DNA of 64,000 bases, from positions 70,120,962 to 70,184,961 of the forward strand of contig NC_080162.1 of assembly GCF_950295315.1 (NCBI RefSeq), given 5' to 3'. Below the pieces are notes generated by a model. The model was given only the letters and a program-made list of their open reading frames with translations. It made no database searches and had not been told where the DNA came from. The position numbers and the translations under genes were made by a program. Of this stretch, positions 45,998-56,630 are shown one piece after another; positions within the stretch are counted from its first letter, which is position 1, and every line of letters starts with the position of its first letter. The stretch is from Erinaceus europaeus (lineage: Eukaryota; Chordata; Mammalia; Eulipotyphla; Erinaceidae).

Positions 45998-46358
45998 GGG
46001 GCCGGGTGATAGGGCATTGGGTTAAGCACACATGGTGCAAAGTGCAAGGACCAGCATAAGGATCCTGGTTCAAGCCACCAGTTCAAACCCCACCTGCAGG
46101 GGGGTTACTTCACAGGCGATGAAGCAGGTCTTCGGGTGTCTATCTTTCTCTCCCCCTCTCTGTCTTCCCCTCCTCTCTCCATTTCTCTCTGTCCTATCCA
46201 ACAACAATGATATCAATAACTACAATAATAATAACCACAACAACTATAAAACAACGAGGGCAACAAGAAGGGGGAAAAAAGCCTCTAGGAGTAGTGGATT
46301 CATCGTGCAGGCACCAAGCCCCAGCAATAACCCTGGAGGCAATAATAATAGTAATAAA
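45998..46358 (+). mobile_element. A-long SINE, right half of a composite
   Basis: ggggccgggtgatagggcat head, T/C body, and the extension gcctctaggagtagtggatt...aataaccctggaggc. A single TSD pair (AACATGATCATATATG at about 45829 and 46359) flanks the C plus A-long pair as a whole. Confidence 0.9.
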
Positions 46359-46564
46359 AAACATGATCATATATGACAATTTAAATAAACTGGAATCATT
46401 AGCTAGAGGTATGCCCAGGGTTAAAAAGCAGAAAATTCTCCAGATAAATGAACTCTTAAGATTAATTTCATTTATAGTGGTTATTTAAAATGTGTGTGTC
46501 TTCTCTTTCCCTATTTTATTCTTATTCCTCTTCCATGTTCTCTTTAAGTGGCAGAAATAATAGT

Positions 46565-47000
46565 AGTGTCTTGCTAATGTTAATAAAGAAGGAGCCAGGA
46601 ACTGTGCTATATGCAATTAAATAACATTAACAGCATCCTTCATTTTTCTCCCATTTTACAGATGAAAAAAATAAGTCTTAGACAGTCTATATAAATTGGG
46701 GCCAGGTGGTGGCACACCTGGCTGACTGCACATGTTACCATATGTAAGGACCTGAACTCAAACCCCAGTCTTCACGGCAGGATGAAGTTTTGTAAGCAGT
46801 GAAGCAAGGCTGCAGGTGTCTCTATCTTCCCCTTCTCTCTCAATTTCTCCAATCTCTCTGTTTCTATCCTATAAAACAATAAAGCACCGTAAAAAAAGAA
46901 AAAGGTCTATATAACTTGTCTGAGGTCAGAAAATTAGTAAGTAGACCTAATACTCAAGATTTACCCTCCCAAACTCGTGATATTATTAACTTTCTTAGCA
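46565..47000 (+). repeat. MIR ancient SINE split by a form B SINE
   Basis: Left part ggagccaggaactgtgctat ... cattttacagatgaaaaaaa; right part aacttgtctgaggtcagaaa and attagtaagtagacc. The order is that of MIR, and the gap is exactly the SINE at 46695-46904. Confidence 0.75.
46695..46904 (+). mobile_element. Form B SINE inside MIR
   Basis: ggggccaggtggtggcacac head, ctgaactcaaaccccagtct, gctgcaggtgtctctatctt, A-rich tail. TSD GTCTATATAA at 46685 and 46905. Confidence 0.93.
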
Positions 47001-47317
47001 TCTCAATGAGATTAAAGTGTTTAGGACAATCTGATACAGAATATTTACTCAAGATTTCCAAATTTTGAAAGTATAAAAGATTAAAATGTATTTTCTTTGA
47101 TTGGGATTTAGGAAATACTCATGGCTGCCAATCTAATAACAAAACATAAGTCCTTGGCTTGGGGGCAACAGTTTACCCAGCTTATTTCACACCTCCAACA
47201 GACCATTTTAAAAAACTCTCCTCACTTCCATAACAAAATTTCAGTGATCACCATCATTTTATTTCTTTTGTTTTTTTAAAGGAGTTTATTCTTTTTTAAA
47301 TTATATTTTTATTTAGT

Positions 47318-47364
47318 TATTACTGTAATGTGTGCACTTAGCCAGGTGCACCACCTCCCAGCCC
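47318..47364 (-). mobile_element. Form B SINE head fragment
   Basis: ctgtaatgtgtgcacttagc and caggtgcaccacctcccagc only. Confidence 0.6.
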
Positions 47365-47366
47365 CC

Positions 47367-47546
47367 ATATAATTTTTATTTATAAAATGGAAATATTGAC
47401 AAGACTGTAGGATAAGAAGGGTACATTCCACACAATTCCCACCACCAGAACTCCAGATCCCATCACCTCCCTTGATAGCTTTTCTATTCTTTATCCCTTT
47501 GGGAGTATGGACCCAGGATAATTATGGGGTACAGAAGGTCATAATA
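47367..47546 (-). mobile_element. R1060, short 5'-truncated copy
   Basis: Last 175 bp or so of R1060 in reverse (ttcccaccaccagaactcca; ctttgggagtatggacccag). Likely TSD catataattttt / cataatattttt. Confidence 0.82.
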
Positions 47547-47547
47547 T

Positions 47548-48735
47548 TTTTTATCAGATGTATATATACTCATAACACACATATCCATCTATGAAAACAA
47601 TATACATAATACCCAAATAGGGAAAATGCTGATCTCAGATTTGTGTTTCTGTGACCACACCATAGAGCTGGGAAGGTAAGGACTTTATTTCTATGCCTTT
47701 GGCCCATTCCAGGATGGCCAGCCAGCCCATTCAGGTGGATTCTCAAGCCTCCTCAGCAGCTCTGACCCAGGAACAGCCTCCCCCTCCCTCTAGGACACAT
47801 TTGGCACTCCACCCTAAGCCTGGAAGCAATCACTTGGTTTGCAGATTGAAGTTGAATAAATGCTTCCTCTGAACCCCACTGCATGCCAAATGTTGACAGA
47901 GCAGCTGTGGCATCACTCAGACACCAGGCTTATCTTCCTGATCTGGTCTCTGAGGCCTTTCCCACTTGGAAGCCTCCACCTTCAGCCATTTCTCTCCCCC
48001 TCTGGAACCAAACACAAGTAGTCTTGGTGTGACCTAGTGAATTGCAAGCTCTTTCCTTTTCAGACCTGATGTCTGTGCTTCTGACCCTGCTTATGCACTT
48101 TATTCTTCCTCATACTGAATCCTTTACCTGAGCCTTGGCACCAGTTTCCTGACCCTACCATCCATGGTCAGTTGTGCTGTGACTCTGAGAATTTCTAGCA
48201 AGAGGGCCCTGACATCTTTTGTAGCATCAGAATTTCAGGTTACTCCTCCTTGAGTCAAGGATGTGGCACTCCCACCACATCACAAAACCAACATATTGGC
48301 ACTACTTCAGGAAAGATGGTGGGTTATTCAAGATCATAACAGAAAAGTGGAATCTGTTCATTACAGGAAAGGGATTGAGAAAGAGGAGACAAATATCTCT
48401 CCATGGAAACCCCTCATGTGAAAGTGGATGAGAAATTGGTACTTCCATGCCTTTTTCATCAGAGGAGAAATCAGTGGTGAACAAATGGTACCTTCAGGGT
48501 TGTTTTTCTGTGAGAACTAGATTTGAGGTGCCCCTTTAGGAAAAGTTTTTATTTATTTTTTATTTTTATAGAGTTCTTGGTAGTTTTCCCAGATTCTCTT
48601 AAAAAAACAAATAAAATGTAACCCAAAGGTGCTTCCCCCCTCTCAAGTTCAGTTGATTCTAACCAATTTGGTCACATTGTTTACCAGTCTCCAGGTGTCA
48701 AAGAGAGAACTGAGGTTCCAAATGACGCTTTTAAA
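47548..48735. other. Repeat-poor stretch
   Basis: About 1.2 kb of balanced composition, no element and no ORF above 60 codons of interest. Possibly ancestral single-copy DNA. Confidence 0.45.
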
Positions 48736-48744
48736 AATTTTGTT

Positions 48745-49078
48745 TAGTTTATTATTGTTTTTTTATTGTCACCAGGGTTATTCCTGGGCCTTAGTGCTGA
48801 TACTACAAACCCACTGCTCCTGGCAGCTATTCCTCCCCTTTTTAAAAAATTTATTTTATTTTAAAGAATAGAAAGAAATTAAGAGGGCAGGGAGAGAAAG
48901 AGATACATAGGTAGATAGATAGATAGATAGATAGATAAATAAATAGGCAGACCTATAGACCTTCTTCACCATTCACAAACCATCTCTTCTTCAGGTAGAG
49001 ATGGAGGCTCAAATCCAGGTTGTTGATCATGGTAATGTGTGCATTCAGCTGGATATGCGCCACTGCCTGGCCCCCATT
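48745..49078 (-). mobile_element. Old A-long/B-like SINE remnants with a GATA repeat
   Basis: The reversed extension block (agggttattcctgggcctta ... actgctcctggcagctattc) is joined to a diverged body containing (gata)n at 48911-48943 and a form B-like head (gctggatatgcgccactgcc). Confidence 0.65.
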
Positions 49079-49330
49079 AGACTCTTCCTAAGCAAAGGAT
49101 GATCCAGCTGAAGGTTATCACCAAGGTATTGGCAAGAGGTAGCCAACTTACAGGGTTTAATAGCTGAGGAAATATTTTGCAAACTATGGGACCAAGAATG
49201 AAAAAGGCAATAATTAGACACTGAGTATTATGTTTAGGAATCAGAAGCTGGCTTGAGATGAACTCTGAAAATACAGTCTGTCTGGTTGAAAACTCACTCT
49301 ATTGCTGAGTGAACACTTTACCTCTTCTTC

Positions 49331-49623
49331 TGTTGGTATTCTTCGTGTTGGTTTTGCCCCCTTCCCCCTACCTCTGAGAGAAATGGTTTGGTCCTTGCTA
49401 GTTTTGTGCCCCTCTTTCTCCCTGCCCCGTATGCTAAGGACATGCAGAGTCCCAGCAGCAGCTGAGAAAGAAACATGGAGAAGCACATGGTGTGGTGATT
49501 TGTCTGTTTGTGAATAAAGATTAAACTGCAGTTTCTCAGCCCAGCCGTGTGTCCTCGAGTCTGTCTCTGTCTACCACCATGACGCTAGCCTGGCCTGCTG
49601 GCGCCCCCGAAACTTTAACAACA
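49331..49623 (+). repeat. 5' LTR of the ERVK-like element
   Basis: Begins TGTTGGTATTC and ends TTTAACAACA, i.e. TG...CA boundaries. A polyadenylation signal AATAAA is at 49513-49518 with a ctgcagtttctcagcc region after it. No clear TATA box was identified. Confidence 0.9.
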
Positions 49624-49625
49624 AA

Positions 49626-49643
49626 TGGCGCCCACGTGGACCT
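49626..49643 (+). promoter_or_regulatory. Primer-binding site, tRNA-Lys-like
   Basis: TGGCGCCCACGTGGACCT lies three bases after the 5' LTR. It resembles the lysine-tRNA site used by several betaretroviruses, with one base missing and further mismatches. Confidence 0.65.
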
Positions 49644-51272
49644 GACCTGCGCATCTCTCAGATAAGTGAAGACAATTTGGCTACCTATGCACTATGGCCT
49701 TCTCTTATGCTTTTGAAGAGATCTCTAAAGGCCTCTGCCCTTTCTTCACGAGACTGTTTCACTATTTCTGGAACATTTATCTCTGGACCACTCTGTGGTT
49801 TCTGCCCAACACCAGCCCACAGGAGTCGGCTTTCTGCCGCGTGGTGCGGGGCATTGGGCGTGGGCTTCCTCCACGCTGCTTGGCCGACATGGCAGGGCGA
49901 CATGGCAGGGCCATAGGGCAGGGCCATGGCAGCCTATCCTGGCCACCACCCTGGGGCACCTCGGCCTGCGCCTTCTGCACAGCTGGCCCACCCGTCCTCG
50001 TGCTATGAAGTCTGGACAGATCCCGGACCACCCGGAGACCGCGGGCTCCCTGCCGAAACTGGGCCCCCTGGCCAAGATCCTCAGCTCGGGTCTGAAGGCA
50101 GACAAGCTAGAACATGCATAGATTCATCCAGAGATCTCAACCTACAATTCCTAAAAGTGGAACTGCACGGGAAGCTACCTCCGGATGGTGACCCCCCCCA
50201 ACAACTAAGATAGTACAGATCTAAATTCGTGTTTAAAATGACATGTCTTCACAACAAAGGTTTCTCTCCTTGTGTATTAAAGACCATGTTTACGTGTGTT
50301 TAAAGTTTGGTAACATTAACTTTAAGGTTAAAAATATAACTTTAAGGCTATATTCTTACCAGACAGAGTTAAAGGAAAAAGGTTTTCAATGTAATTCTCA
50401 TAAAGATAAAATTAACTTACATTTAAAGTCTGAGGTAAAAATTAGTTTAAATATCAATATATTTTAACCAAGTTGGTCTAAACAAAACCTGTGCACACCT
50501 AGGGTGTGTCTCCATCTTGAATGGGTGTAACAAAAGGTTAAATAGACTTGTTGATATGTAAAACTCTCGATTACCTTCTCTATTAGAAATGGTAGATTAC
50601 ACAATGGCTATGCTAATGATTCTCATGCCTGAGAATTTCTTTCCTTGATTCTTATGTGTACCTTTTCACATTCTATTGTTTAAACTTTAAGCAACCTTAA
50701 AATCATTCTAAAAAAGACTTCTAATTGTAATAGAGTTATCAATTGTGATAAACTTCTAACCTGCTACAACTTTGTTTCATAGTAAGTAAATCGCAGCTGT
50801 CAAGTTCTCTACAGAAAAGCAGAATTCCGATGGCTGACATTCCCCATCGAGACAGACATACAACAATTCACCCCCTGGCAATTCTTCGGTGGACATCTGC
50901 TTTGGACTTCTATCGGGCTCACTGGTATACCTCAGACACTTTGCACAAAACTAGCAGCTTCCCTTATGCTGCTGGGTTTCTCAAAGACTGACTGCAGCCA
51001 TGCCTTGGGACTCTGGGCCTCACCCTCTCCCCATGCTAAAAAATGCCCGTCGAGGCAAGTACACCCCCCAGAGGCAGGAAATGTTTTTTTTAAGCTGATA
51101 AAGTTTTGCCCAGAGGCAAAAAATGGCCCCCTCAGGCCTTCCCTTGGCAGCACACTGGTTCTTGTTACTCGCTTACATGTTTCTCCATGTTTGTGCCAGT
51201 TTCTTTTTTGAAAATGCCTGTACGATATAGGTTTCTGTTCACCCCACACCCCTGATACTGTGGTCATTTAGT
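49644..51272 (+). other. Internal region of the ERVK-like element
   Basis: Three compositional zones: GC-rich and proline-coding-biased (about 49830-50110), AT-rich (50220-50800), and a mixed 3' part (50800-51270). A 45-bp fragment like a form C SINE head lies at 50588-50632. No structural or enzymatic domain is recognisable. Confidence 0.6.
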
Positions 51273-51273
51273 T

Positions 51274-51290
51274 GAAAAGAAAAGGGGGAA
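51274..51290 (+). promoter_or_regulatory. Polypurine tract
   Basis: GAAAAGAAAAGGGGGAA directly upstream of the 3' LTR, the expected primer for plus-strand DNA synthesis. Confidence 0.85.
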
Positions 51291-51292
51291 TA

Positions 51293-51584
51293 TGTTGGTG
51301 TTCTTCATGTTGGTTTGCTCCCCTTCCCCCTACCTCTGAGAGAAATGGTTTGGTCCTTGCTAGTTTTCTGCCCCTCTTTCTCCCCGCCCCATATGCTAAG
51401 GACGTGCAGAGTCCCAGGAGCAGCTGAGAAAGAAACACGGAGAAGCACATGGTGTGGTGATTTGCCTGTTCGTGAATAAAGATTAAACTGCAGCTTCTCA
51501 GCCCAGCAGTGTGTCCCTGAGTCTGTCTCTGTCTACTGCCGCAATGCTAGCCCGGCCTGCTGGCGCCCCTGAACTTTAACAACA
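51293..51584 (+). repeat. 3' LTR of the ERVK-like element
   Basis: TGTTGGTGTTC to TTTAACAACA, collinear with the 5' LTR, AATAAA conserved, followed at once by the TSD TTCTTC. Confidence 0.9.
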
Positions 51585-51649
51585 TTCTTCTGATTGGTTT
51601 GATATGACTGTTATAATTGGTTTATTTGATTTTATTTAATTCATATGAG

Positions 51650-51795
51650 ATAGAAATATGTTTATATGAGAGAGAGAAAGAGAGAGAAATGTCACTCTGG
51701 TACATGCAATGTTGGGTATCAAACAGGGAGTCTCTGGCATGCAAATCCTGCATTGCCCCAGTTGAGCTATTTCCCTGCTGACCGGTGGGATTCTT
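51650..51795 (-). mobile_element. Old form D SINE
   Basis: A gagagagaaagagagag stretch, gggtatcaaacagggagtct (reversed B box), ccccagttgagctatttccc (reversed A box). Confidence 0.55.
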
Positions 51796-52058
51796 ATAAA
51801 CCTTTCATATCTTTTCTTGTGGATCCACATAAGTTCTTCAGAAGGACCATTTGAACTTGTCGCTATTTTCTACCAACTGTTGATGGTTTGGGAATACTTT
51901 AAAAATACTTGCACATGTCAGGAACTCAACAGAACAGGAATTTGAGGACATCAGTGTGAAAATGGTGACATAGAAAGTGTGGGGAGAGAAGAAGGATGGA
52001 TATGGGATGATCCCACTCATAAACAGAAGTTGAGAAAGAAGAACAGAACGGGAAAGGT

Positions 52059-53949
52059 TCTTCTTCTACCGTTTGCCCTTCTTCCATAGCCAGTCAACAG
52101 CATCAGGTTGAGCCCGATGTAAAGTTTCGAGACCTCCTTTGAATCTGGAGAGGTGGCAGTCGTTGACTATGTGGGTCATAGTCTGTCTGTAGCCACAGGG
52201 GCAGTTCAGGTCGTCTCTGGCTCCCCAGTGGTGGAGCATAGAGGCGCACCGGCCATGGCCTATTCGATAGCGATTGAGGAGGGCCCAATCATAAAGTACT
52301 AGGTCAAAGCCGGGTTGACGCTTGCAGGGGTCTGTGATGAGGTGTTTGTTCTTTACCTCAGCTGACTGCCAACTCTGTTTCCAAGAGACTGGAACAGAGA
52401 AGTTCAGTGTAGGCATAGGGGACCAGATTGGGTGATGAGACGTCAAGCATTGGACAGGGTGGGTGAAGATATCCGTGTATATTGGCAGGTCGGGTCGAGC
52501 GTAGACGTGGGAAATGAACTTAGATGATGCCATATCCTGACGAATATCTGGCAGGGCGATGTTGCTAAGAACTGGCAGCCATGGAACCAGGGTGGAACGG
52601 ATGGTTCCAGAAATTATCCTCATGGAGGAATATAGTTTGGAATCGACCAAGTGGACATGGGGGCTATGGAACCATACTGGGGCACAGTATTCTGCAGTGG
52701 AATAGCATAATGCCAGAGATGATGATCGTAGTGTGGAAGCGCTCGCGCCCCATGAGGAGCTGGCCAGTCTTGCAATGATGTTATTCCTCGCGCCCACCTT
52801 TGCTGCAGTTTTTATGAGATGTTCGTGAAATGACAGAGTGCGATCGAGAGTAACACCAAGATAGACTGGCTGGGCTTCATGCCGGATTCTCGTATCTCCA
52901 AGCTGCACATTAAGCTCACACAAGGCCGAGGCATGGTGTAGATGGAAAACAGATGATACCGTTTTTGCAGTGCTAGGGATTAGTCGCCATTTTTTACAGT
53001 AATCAGATATCAGAGACATGTCTTTTGTGTTTCCTTGAGGATGTCGAACTTTGATGCCTGAGTTGCATAGCAGATGTCATCGGCATAGATGAACTTCCTT
53101 GAAGAAGTTTCTGGGAGGTCATTGATGTAAATATTAAATAGCGTAGGAACCAGAACAGAGCCCTGGGGGAGGCCACTTGAGACAAGTCTCCATCTGCTAG
53201 ACTTGTCACCCAGATGCACCCGGAATCTTCTGTTTTGGAGAAGAAACGATATAGTGTTGGCCTCCCATGGAGGCAGGCATCTTGAGATCTTGACTAGGAG
53301 ACCACGGTGCCAGACCGTGTCATAGGCTGCTGTGAGATCAACAAAGACAGCACCCGTCTTTAAATTCTTCTGGAATCCATTTCAATGTAAGTTGAGAGGG
53401 CCAGGGCTTGTTCTCAGGTAGATCTTCCTGGGTGGAAACCAGCTTGGGCGGGTGATAGAAATTTCTCTGTAAAATGAGAAATACGTGACAGAAGCAGCCT
53501 CTCAAGGAGTTTGTAACACACGGAGAGGAGAGAAATTGGTCTATAGCTGGCGGCCAGTGTTGGGTCTTTCTTTGGTTTCAAAACTGCTATAATCTTCTCA
53601 CGACGCCAAACTTTGGGCATAGACTCAGATTCCAAGATGTGGGACAGGAATGAAGCGAGCCACTTCTTTGCCACAGGACCCAGGTTAAGAATGAGTTCTG
53701 GGGTGATGTTATCATAGCCAGCAGCTGTTCCCGGTTTAACCCTCTTCAAAGCCTCTTCCAGTTCAGACAGTGTAAAGGGAGAGAGTTTTGGAGATGGACA
53801 AGATAACCAGAAGTGGGATGACCACTCATGGGAAACTTCTCTTTTCCAGACTGGGTCGATCTTAGCACGTCCAACTTGAGTTAGGTGACTGGCACTGAGT
53901 TTGGAGATACGGGAGGATGGGAGACGGGAGGGGGTTGGCTACCGGCAAG
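52059..53949 (-). mobile_element. Vingi-like non-LTR retrotransposon, 5'-truncated
   Basis: Reverse-oriented, 1.89 kb. The 3' end is a stop codon followed at once by AAGAAGAA; the 5' end stops at about 53949 inside the linker between endonuclease and reverse transcriptase, so the endonuclease domain is missing. A short imperfect TSD GGGAAAGGT (52050) / GGGGAAGGT (53949) separates it from the split L1. Among mammals, a Vingi clade (Ingi-related, without RNase H) has been described from hedgehogs; my assignment rests on the protein layout and the host, not on a search. Confidence 0.75.
52066..53938 (-). pseudogene. Vingi-like reverse transcriptase ORF, broken
   Basis: The ORF encoded the polymerase that copies element RNA at a nicked target. 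Reading down the minus strand: an open linker (53938-53750), then fingers with VKPGTAAGYDNITPE and SYRPISLLSVCYKLLERLL up to FHPGRST (53414), where TGA is in frame. After a frame change near 53365 come motif A (AVFVDLTAAYDTVWH), motif B (SSGLPQGSVL) and the catalytic FIYADD box (about 53075-53100). A second frame change near 53020 leads into the 317-codon C-terminal part (52066-53019): a YLGVTLDRTLSFHEH thumb-like region and a C-P-C...H-I-V...C zinc-binding motif close to the end. No RNase H domain is seen. At least one stop and two frameshifts make this copy dead. Confidence 0.78.
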
Positions 53950-54174
53950 GGGAAGGTAAAACTCTAGAACTTGGACTGGAGTTGGAGTATTGCATGAAAG
54001 TAAAAGACTCTGGGCAAGGTGGGGAGGGTAGGTTTTAAGTTTATTTGTGGGGGGGGTGAGTGTAGGGACTCACATCTATGGTGGTGGGAATGGTGTTAAT
54101 CTATACTCATATTAACCTATTAAAAAGAAATTAATTAATTAGTTAATTAATTAAAAAAGAAAAGTGTGGGAAGA

Positions 54175-54460
54175 TATGCAGTTAGGACTGAGTAGAGGAG
54201 TTGGAGTCAATCACACTTTGTCTACAAATTACATGTTCTACTGTGGTCTTCTCATTGTGGATGCTGGAATAACTGGTTGTGTATTCTGCCCTGAAACCTA
54301 GGCCCTGTGCTGCTCAGAACAATCTTGACTCTTGCAGCACCATTCTCATTTTTATACCATGTTTAAAGCATTCCCTGGTTAAACCAAATTGTCCAGATGT
54401 GCACTTTGAAATTGGGATAGAATAATATTGATCGCTCACTCATTCATTCAACACACACTG
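54175..54460. other. No feature recognised
   Basis: Unique sequence. Confidence 0.5.
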
Positions 54461-54462
54461 GG

Positions 54463-54504
54463 AGCCGAAAAGGAGGGACTTACTGGGAGCCGAAAAGGAG
54501 GGAC
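54463..54504. repeat. Two-copy tandem duplication
   Basis: actgggagccgaaaaggagg followed by gac occurs twice in immediate succession with only a tt spacer. Confidence 0.9.
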
Positions 54505-55488
54505 CAAGCACTGGTCACTTAGAAGTGCTCTAAATCTCTCTTTCAGCTGCCACATAGAATCACTAGAAAAATAGAAATAGTAAGACTGTAGTTATATGCC
54601 AAGATGAGAGCTGTGAAGGAATGAGATTGTGTGCTTTGAGAGCATGGCAGAAGAGGGGCTTGTGATGATCTAGCAGGGCAGGAAGGTCTCCCTGAAGGTT
54701 GGCATGGACTGAGATTAGGAACATGAGATGCATCAAGGAGACAGGATAAGGAGGACAGGAAGTGGTCTCTTGGAAAAGGTCCTGTGGCATTGAGTACCCA
54801 ATGTGCCCAGGGGATTGAAAGCATGGCAACAGCATGGCAGAAGCATTAGACGATGGACCGATTGATCCTGGAGGTTTCTTCTGGGACCATGACAAAGACA
54901 GCTCTCTGTTATGTCAGGAGCCCAGCTTAGCTGAGAGAATGAGCAGAGCTGCCAGGCCTCAGAGTAGTTGCTTTATAAGTCCAAACAAACAAACAAACAA
55001 ACAAAAACAAGAAAAGTGAACTCAATGGTAGAAGCTAAAAAATAAAATTGGAGAAAGTTGGAGCTCTTCTTGTCCCTTTACACCTCCACTTCAAACACTG
55101 ATTGAGTACCACGTGGATTAGAACAGACATGGGGTCTGCTCACTGTTGAGGGAGCACTAAACAAAGGCTCTATTGTTTCACAGACACTGTGGTTTCTGGA
55201 GAATGGAATGAAGGACCAGGAGTGGGAAAGTACTAGGGACTAAATCAGAATGGGGAGAGTGTCTTTAAATTCCTCCTTCCTTCAGAGACCTCAACAGAAG
55301 ACTGCTGACCAAGGCTTCAGAAGAAATCTAGAAGTGAAAGTGAATGAACTAGGAATGCAAATATAGGAAAAACTGTGGTCAACACAGCTTTGTGGTAGCT
55401 TTGAGACCCTGACTACACCTCCACTGAAAGACTTTCATGACTGCCAGGTAAGATTTTGTAATGACCTACATTTAGGTATGAAAAACCA
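54505..55488. other. Mostly unassigned
   Basis: 54560-54960 carries words such as gagagctgtgaaggaatgag and agcatggcag that may belong to an old dispersed repeat. A (caaa)n run sits at 54984-55006. Overlapping opposite-strand ORFs of 61-110 codons show no motif. Confidence 0.4.
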
Positions 55489-55489
55489 C

Positions 55490-55690
55490 GCATACAGGCA
55501 GAGGTGATAGCATAGTGGTTATGGGGGGGGGCATTCTTTCCTGAAGCTCCAAGGTCTCAGGTTCAATCCTCTGCACCACCATAAGCTACAGCTGAGCAGT
55601 GCTCTGGTAAAAAAAAAAAATAGAAAAGAAAAAGAAAAAATAAAAGAAAGAGGGAAAGAAGGGAGGAAAGAAGGGAGAAAGGAAGGAAGA
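55490..55690 (+). mobile_element. Form C SINE with GAAA/GGAA tail
   Basis: ggtgatagcatagtggttat head, a run of nine G, ggttcaatcctctgcaccac, gctgagcagtgctctgg, then poly(A) and about 75 bp of purine repeat. Confidence 0.85.
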
Positions 55691-55829
55691 TCACACATAG
55701 GTTTTAAACAAAGAACCAGACTCCTCAGGTGAGCACTCCTTTTGTGCCAGGGATTCGATCACATTCAAGAAGATGGTTTGCTAAGGTCTAAGCTTAGCAA
55801 AGGTGAACAGTAAAGATGGAGAAGACTAT

Positions 55830-56085
55830 CTCTAGTGCCTACTGTGAATGGACAAGCAGGTAGAGCTAGTGGAGTTGAAAACTGTGTGTGGGCCTAGTGG
55901 AAAGGGGTCCAAGTCAGGGGACTATGAAAATATTAAATACAGAAAAACACCCACAAGAAAGGTTGTGGGCACTGTGCCCTACAGTGAAAGGGGGTGACAA
56001 TTTGTTGGTGGATGAAGTACACTGTATTTTGTCAATGTGAAATTACAACCTTGTAAAATAATGTCTTCTCAATTAAAAAAGTGTT
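55830..56085 (+). mobile_element. Possible LINE 3' end
   Basis: An aatgtgaaattacaaccttg then cttctcaattaaaaaagtgt end resembles a LINE 3' terminus with an AATTAAAA tail. No coding part remains. Confidence 0.35.
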
Positions 56086-56404
56086 TAAAAAGAAATAGAC
56101 TTACTATTATGTGAACTGGAAAGCATATGCCAAACACTGTTCCACAAAGTACTAGTTCTGAAAAATGTTGACAGTTGACAAGAAGGGGAAGCAGTAGCTC
56201 TACATTTAGAGAACTGGGTGTTATGACAGAAAGAATAAATAAAAAAATGGACTTAATTTAGATTCGGGAAATGATGGTTGAGAAAAATGTGGTTTAAGTA
56301 AAGGCCAGATATAAATTAGGAATTAGCTCAGAAAAACTAGATGGACTGGTGTTTCAGGTAGAGAGAGCAACAAGTATTTAGACCAGGAAGGTAGATTCAT
56401 TCAT

Positions 56405-56630
56405 TCTTCCTGCCTTTCTTTTTTTCTTTCTTTCTACCTTTCTTCCTTCCTTTCTTTTCCTGTCATCTCTGGGGCTTCATCACTTGGAGTCAATGTTTTT
56501 TTCAAATAGAGAGGGAGTGAAAGACACCACAGCAGTGATCTTCCTCCAGTGCAGTAGAGACCTGGCTAGAACCTCAACTGTGAGCATAACAAAATAGGAA
56601 CCCTCCTAGGTGACCTGAGTTACCAGCTAG
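56405..56630 (-). mobile_element. CT-rich tract and old form D SINE
   Basis: ttctttctttctacctttct-type pyrimidine run, then aatagagagggagtgaaaga, gacctggctagaacctcaac (reversed B box) and a diverged head. Confidence 0.5.

Larger units (their letters stand above)
49325..51590 (+). mobile_element. Compact ERVK-like LTR retroelement with 6-bp TSD
   Basis: Two LTRs of about 292 bp enclose about 1.67 kb. TTCTTC flanks both sides (49325-49330, 51585-51590); a 6-bp duplication is the class II (betaretrovirus-like) pattern. A primer-binding site and polypurine tract are present. I see no gag, pro, pol or env motifs. The ORFs of 74-119 codons overlap in several frames on both strands. It is therefore a non-autonomous or internally deleted copy that would depend on another element's proteins. 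By eye the LTRs differ at roughly 25 positions, so the insertion is not recent. Confidence 0.85.
51988..54157 (+). mobile_element. L1 3' UTR end, split by Vingi
   Basis: Left part atatgggatgatcccactca ... gaagaacagaacggg; right part tagaacttggactggagttg, agtaaaagactctgggcaag, ggtggtgggaatggtgttaa and an attaattaa-rich tail. Without Vingi it is about 280 bp. An imperfect TSD AGAAAGTGTGGGGAGA (51972) / AGAAAAGTGTGGGAAGA (54158) flanks it. Confidence 0.72.

Noticed and set aside
49685..50213. Five overlapping ORFs of 80-119 codons on both strands
   Set aside because: They arise from a GC-rich patch inside the ERVK-like element; mutually exclusive frames, no retroviral or host motif recognised.
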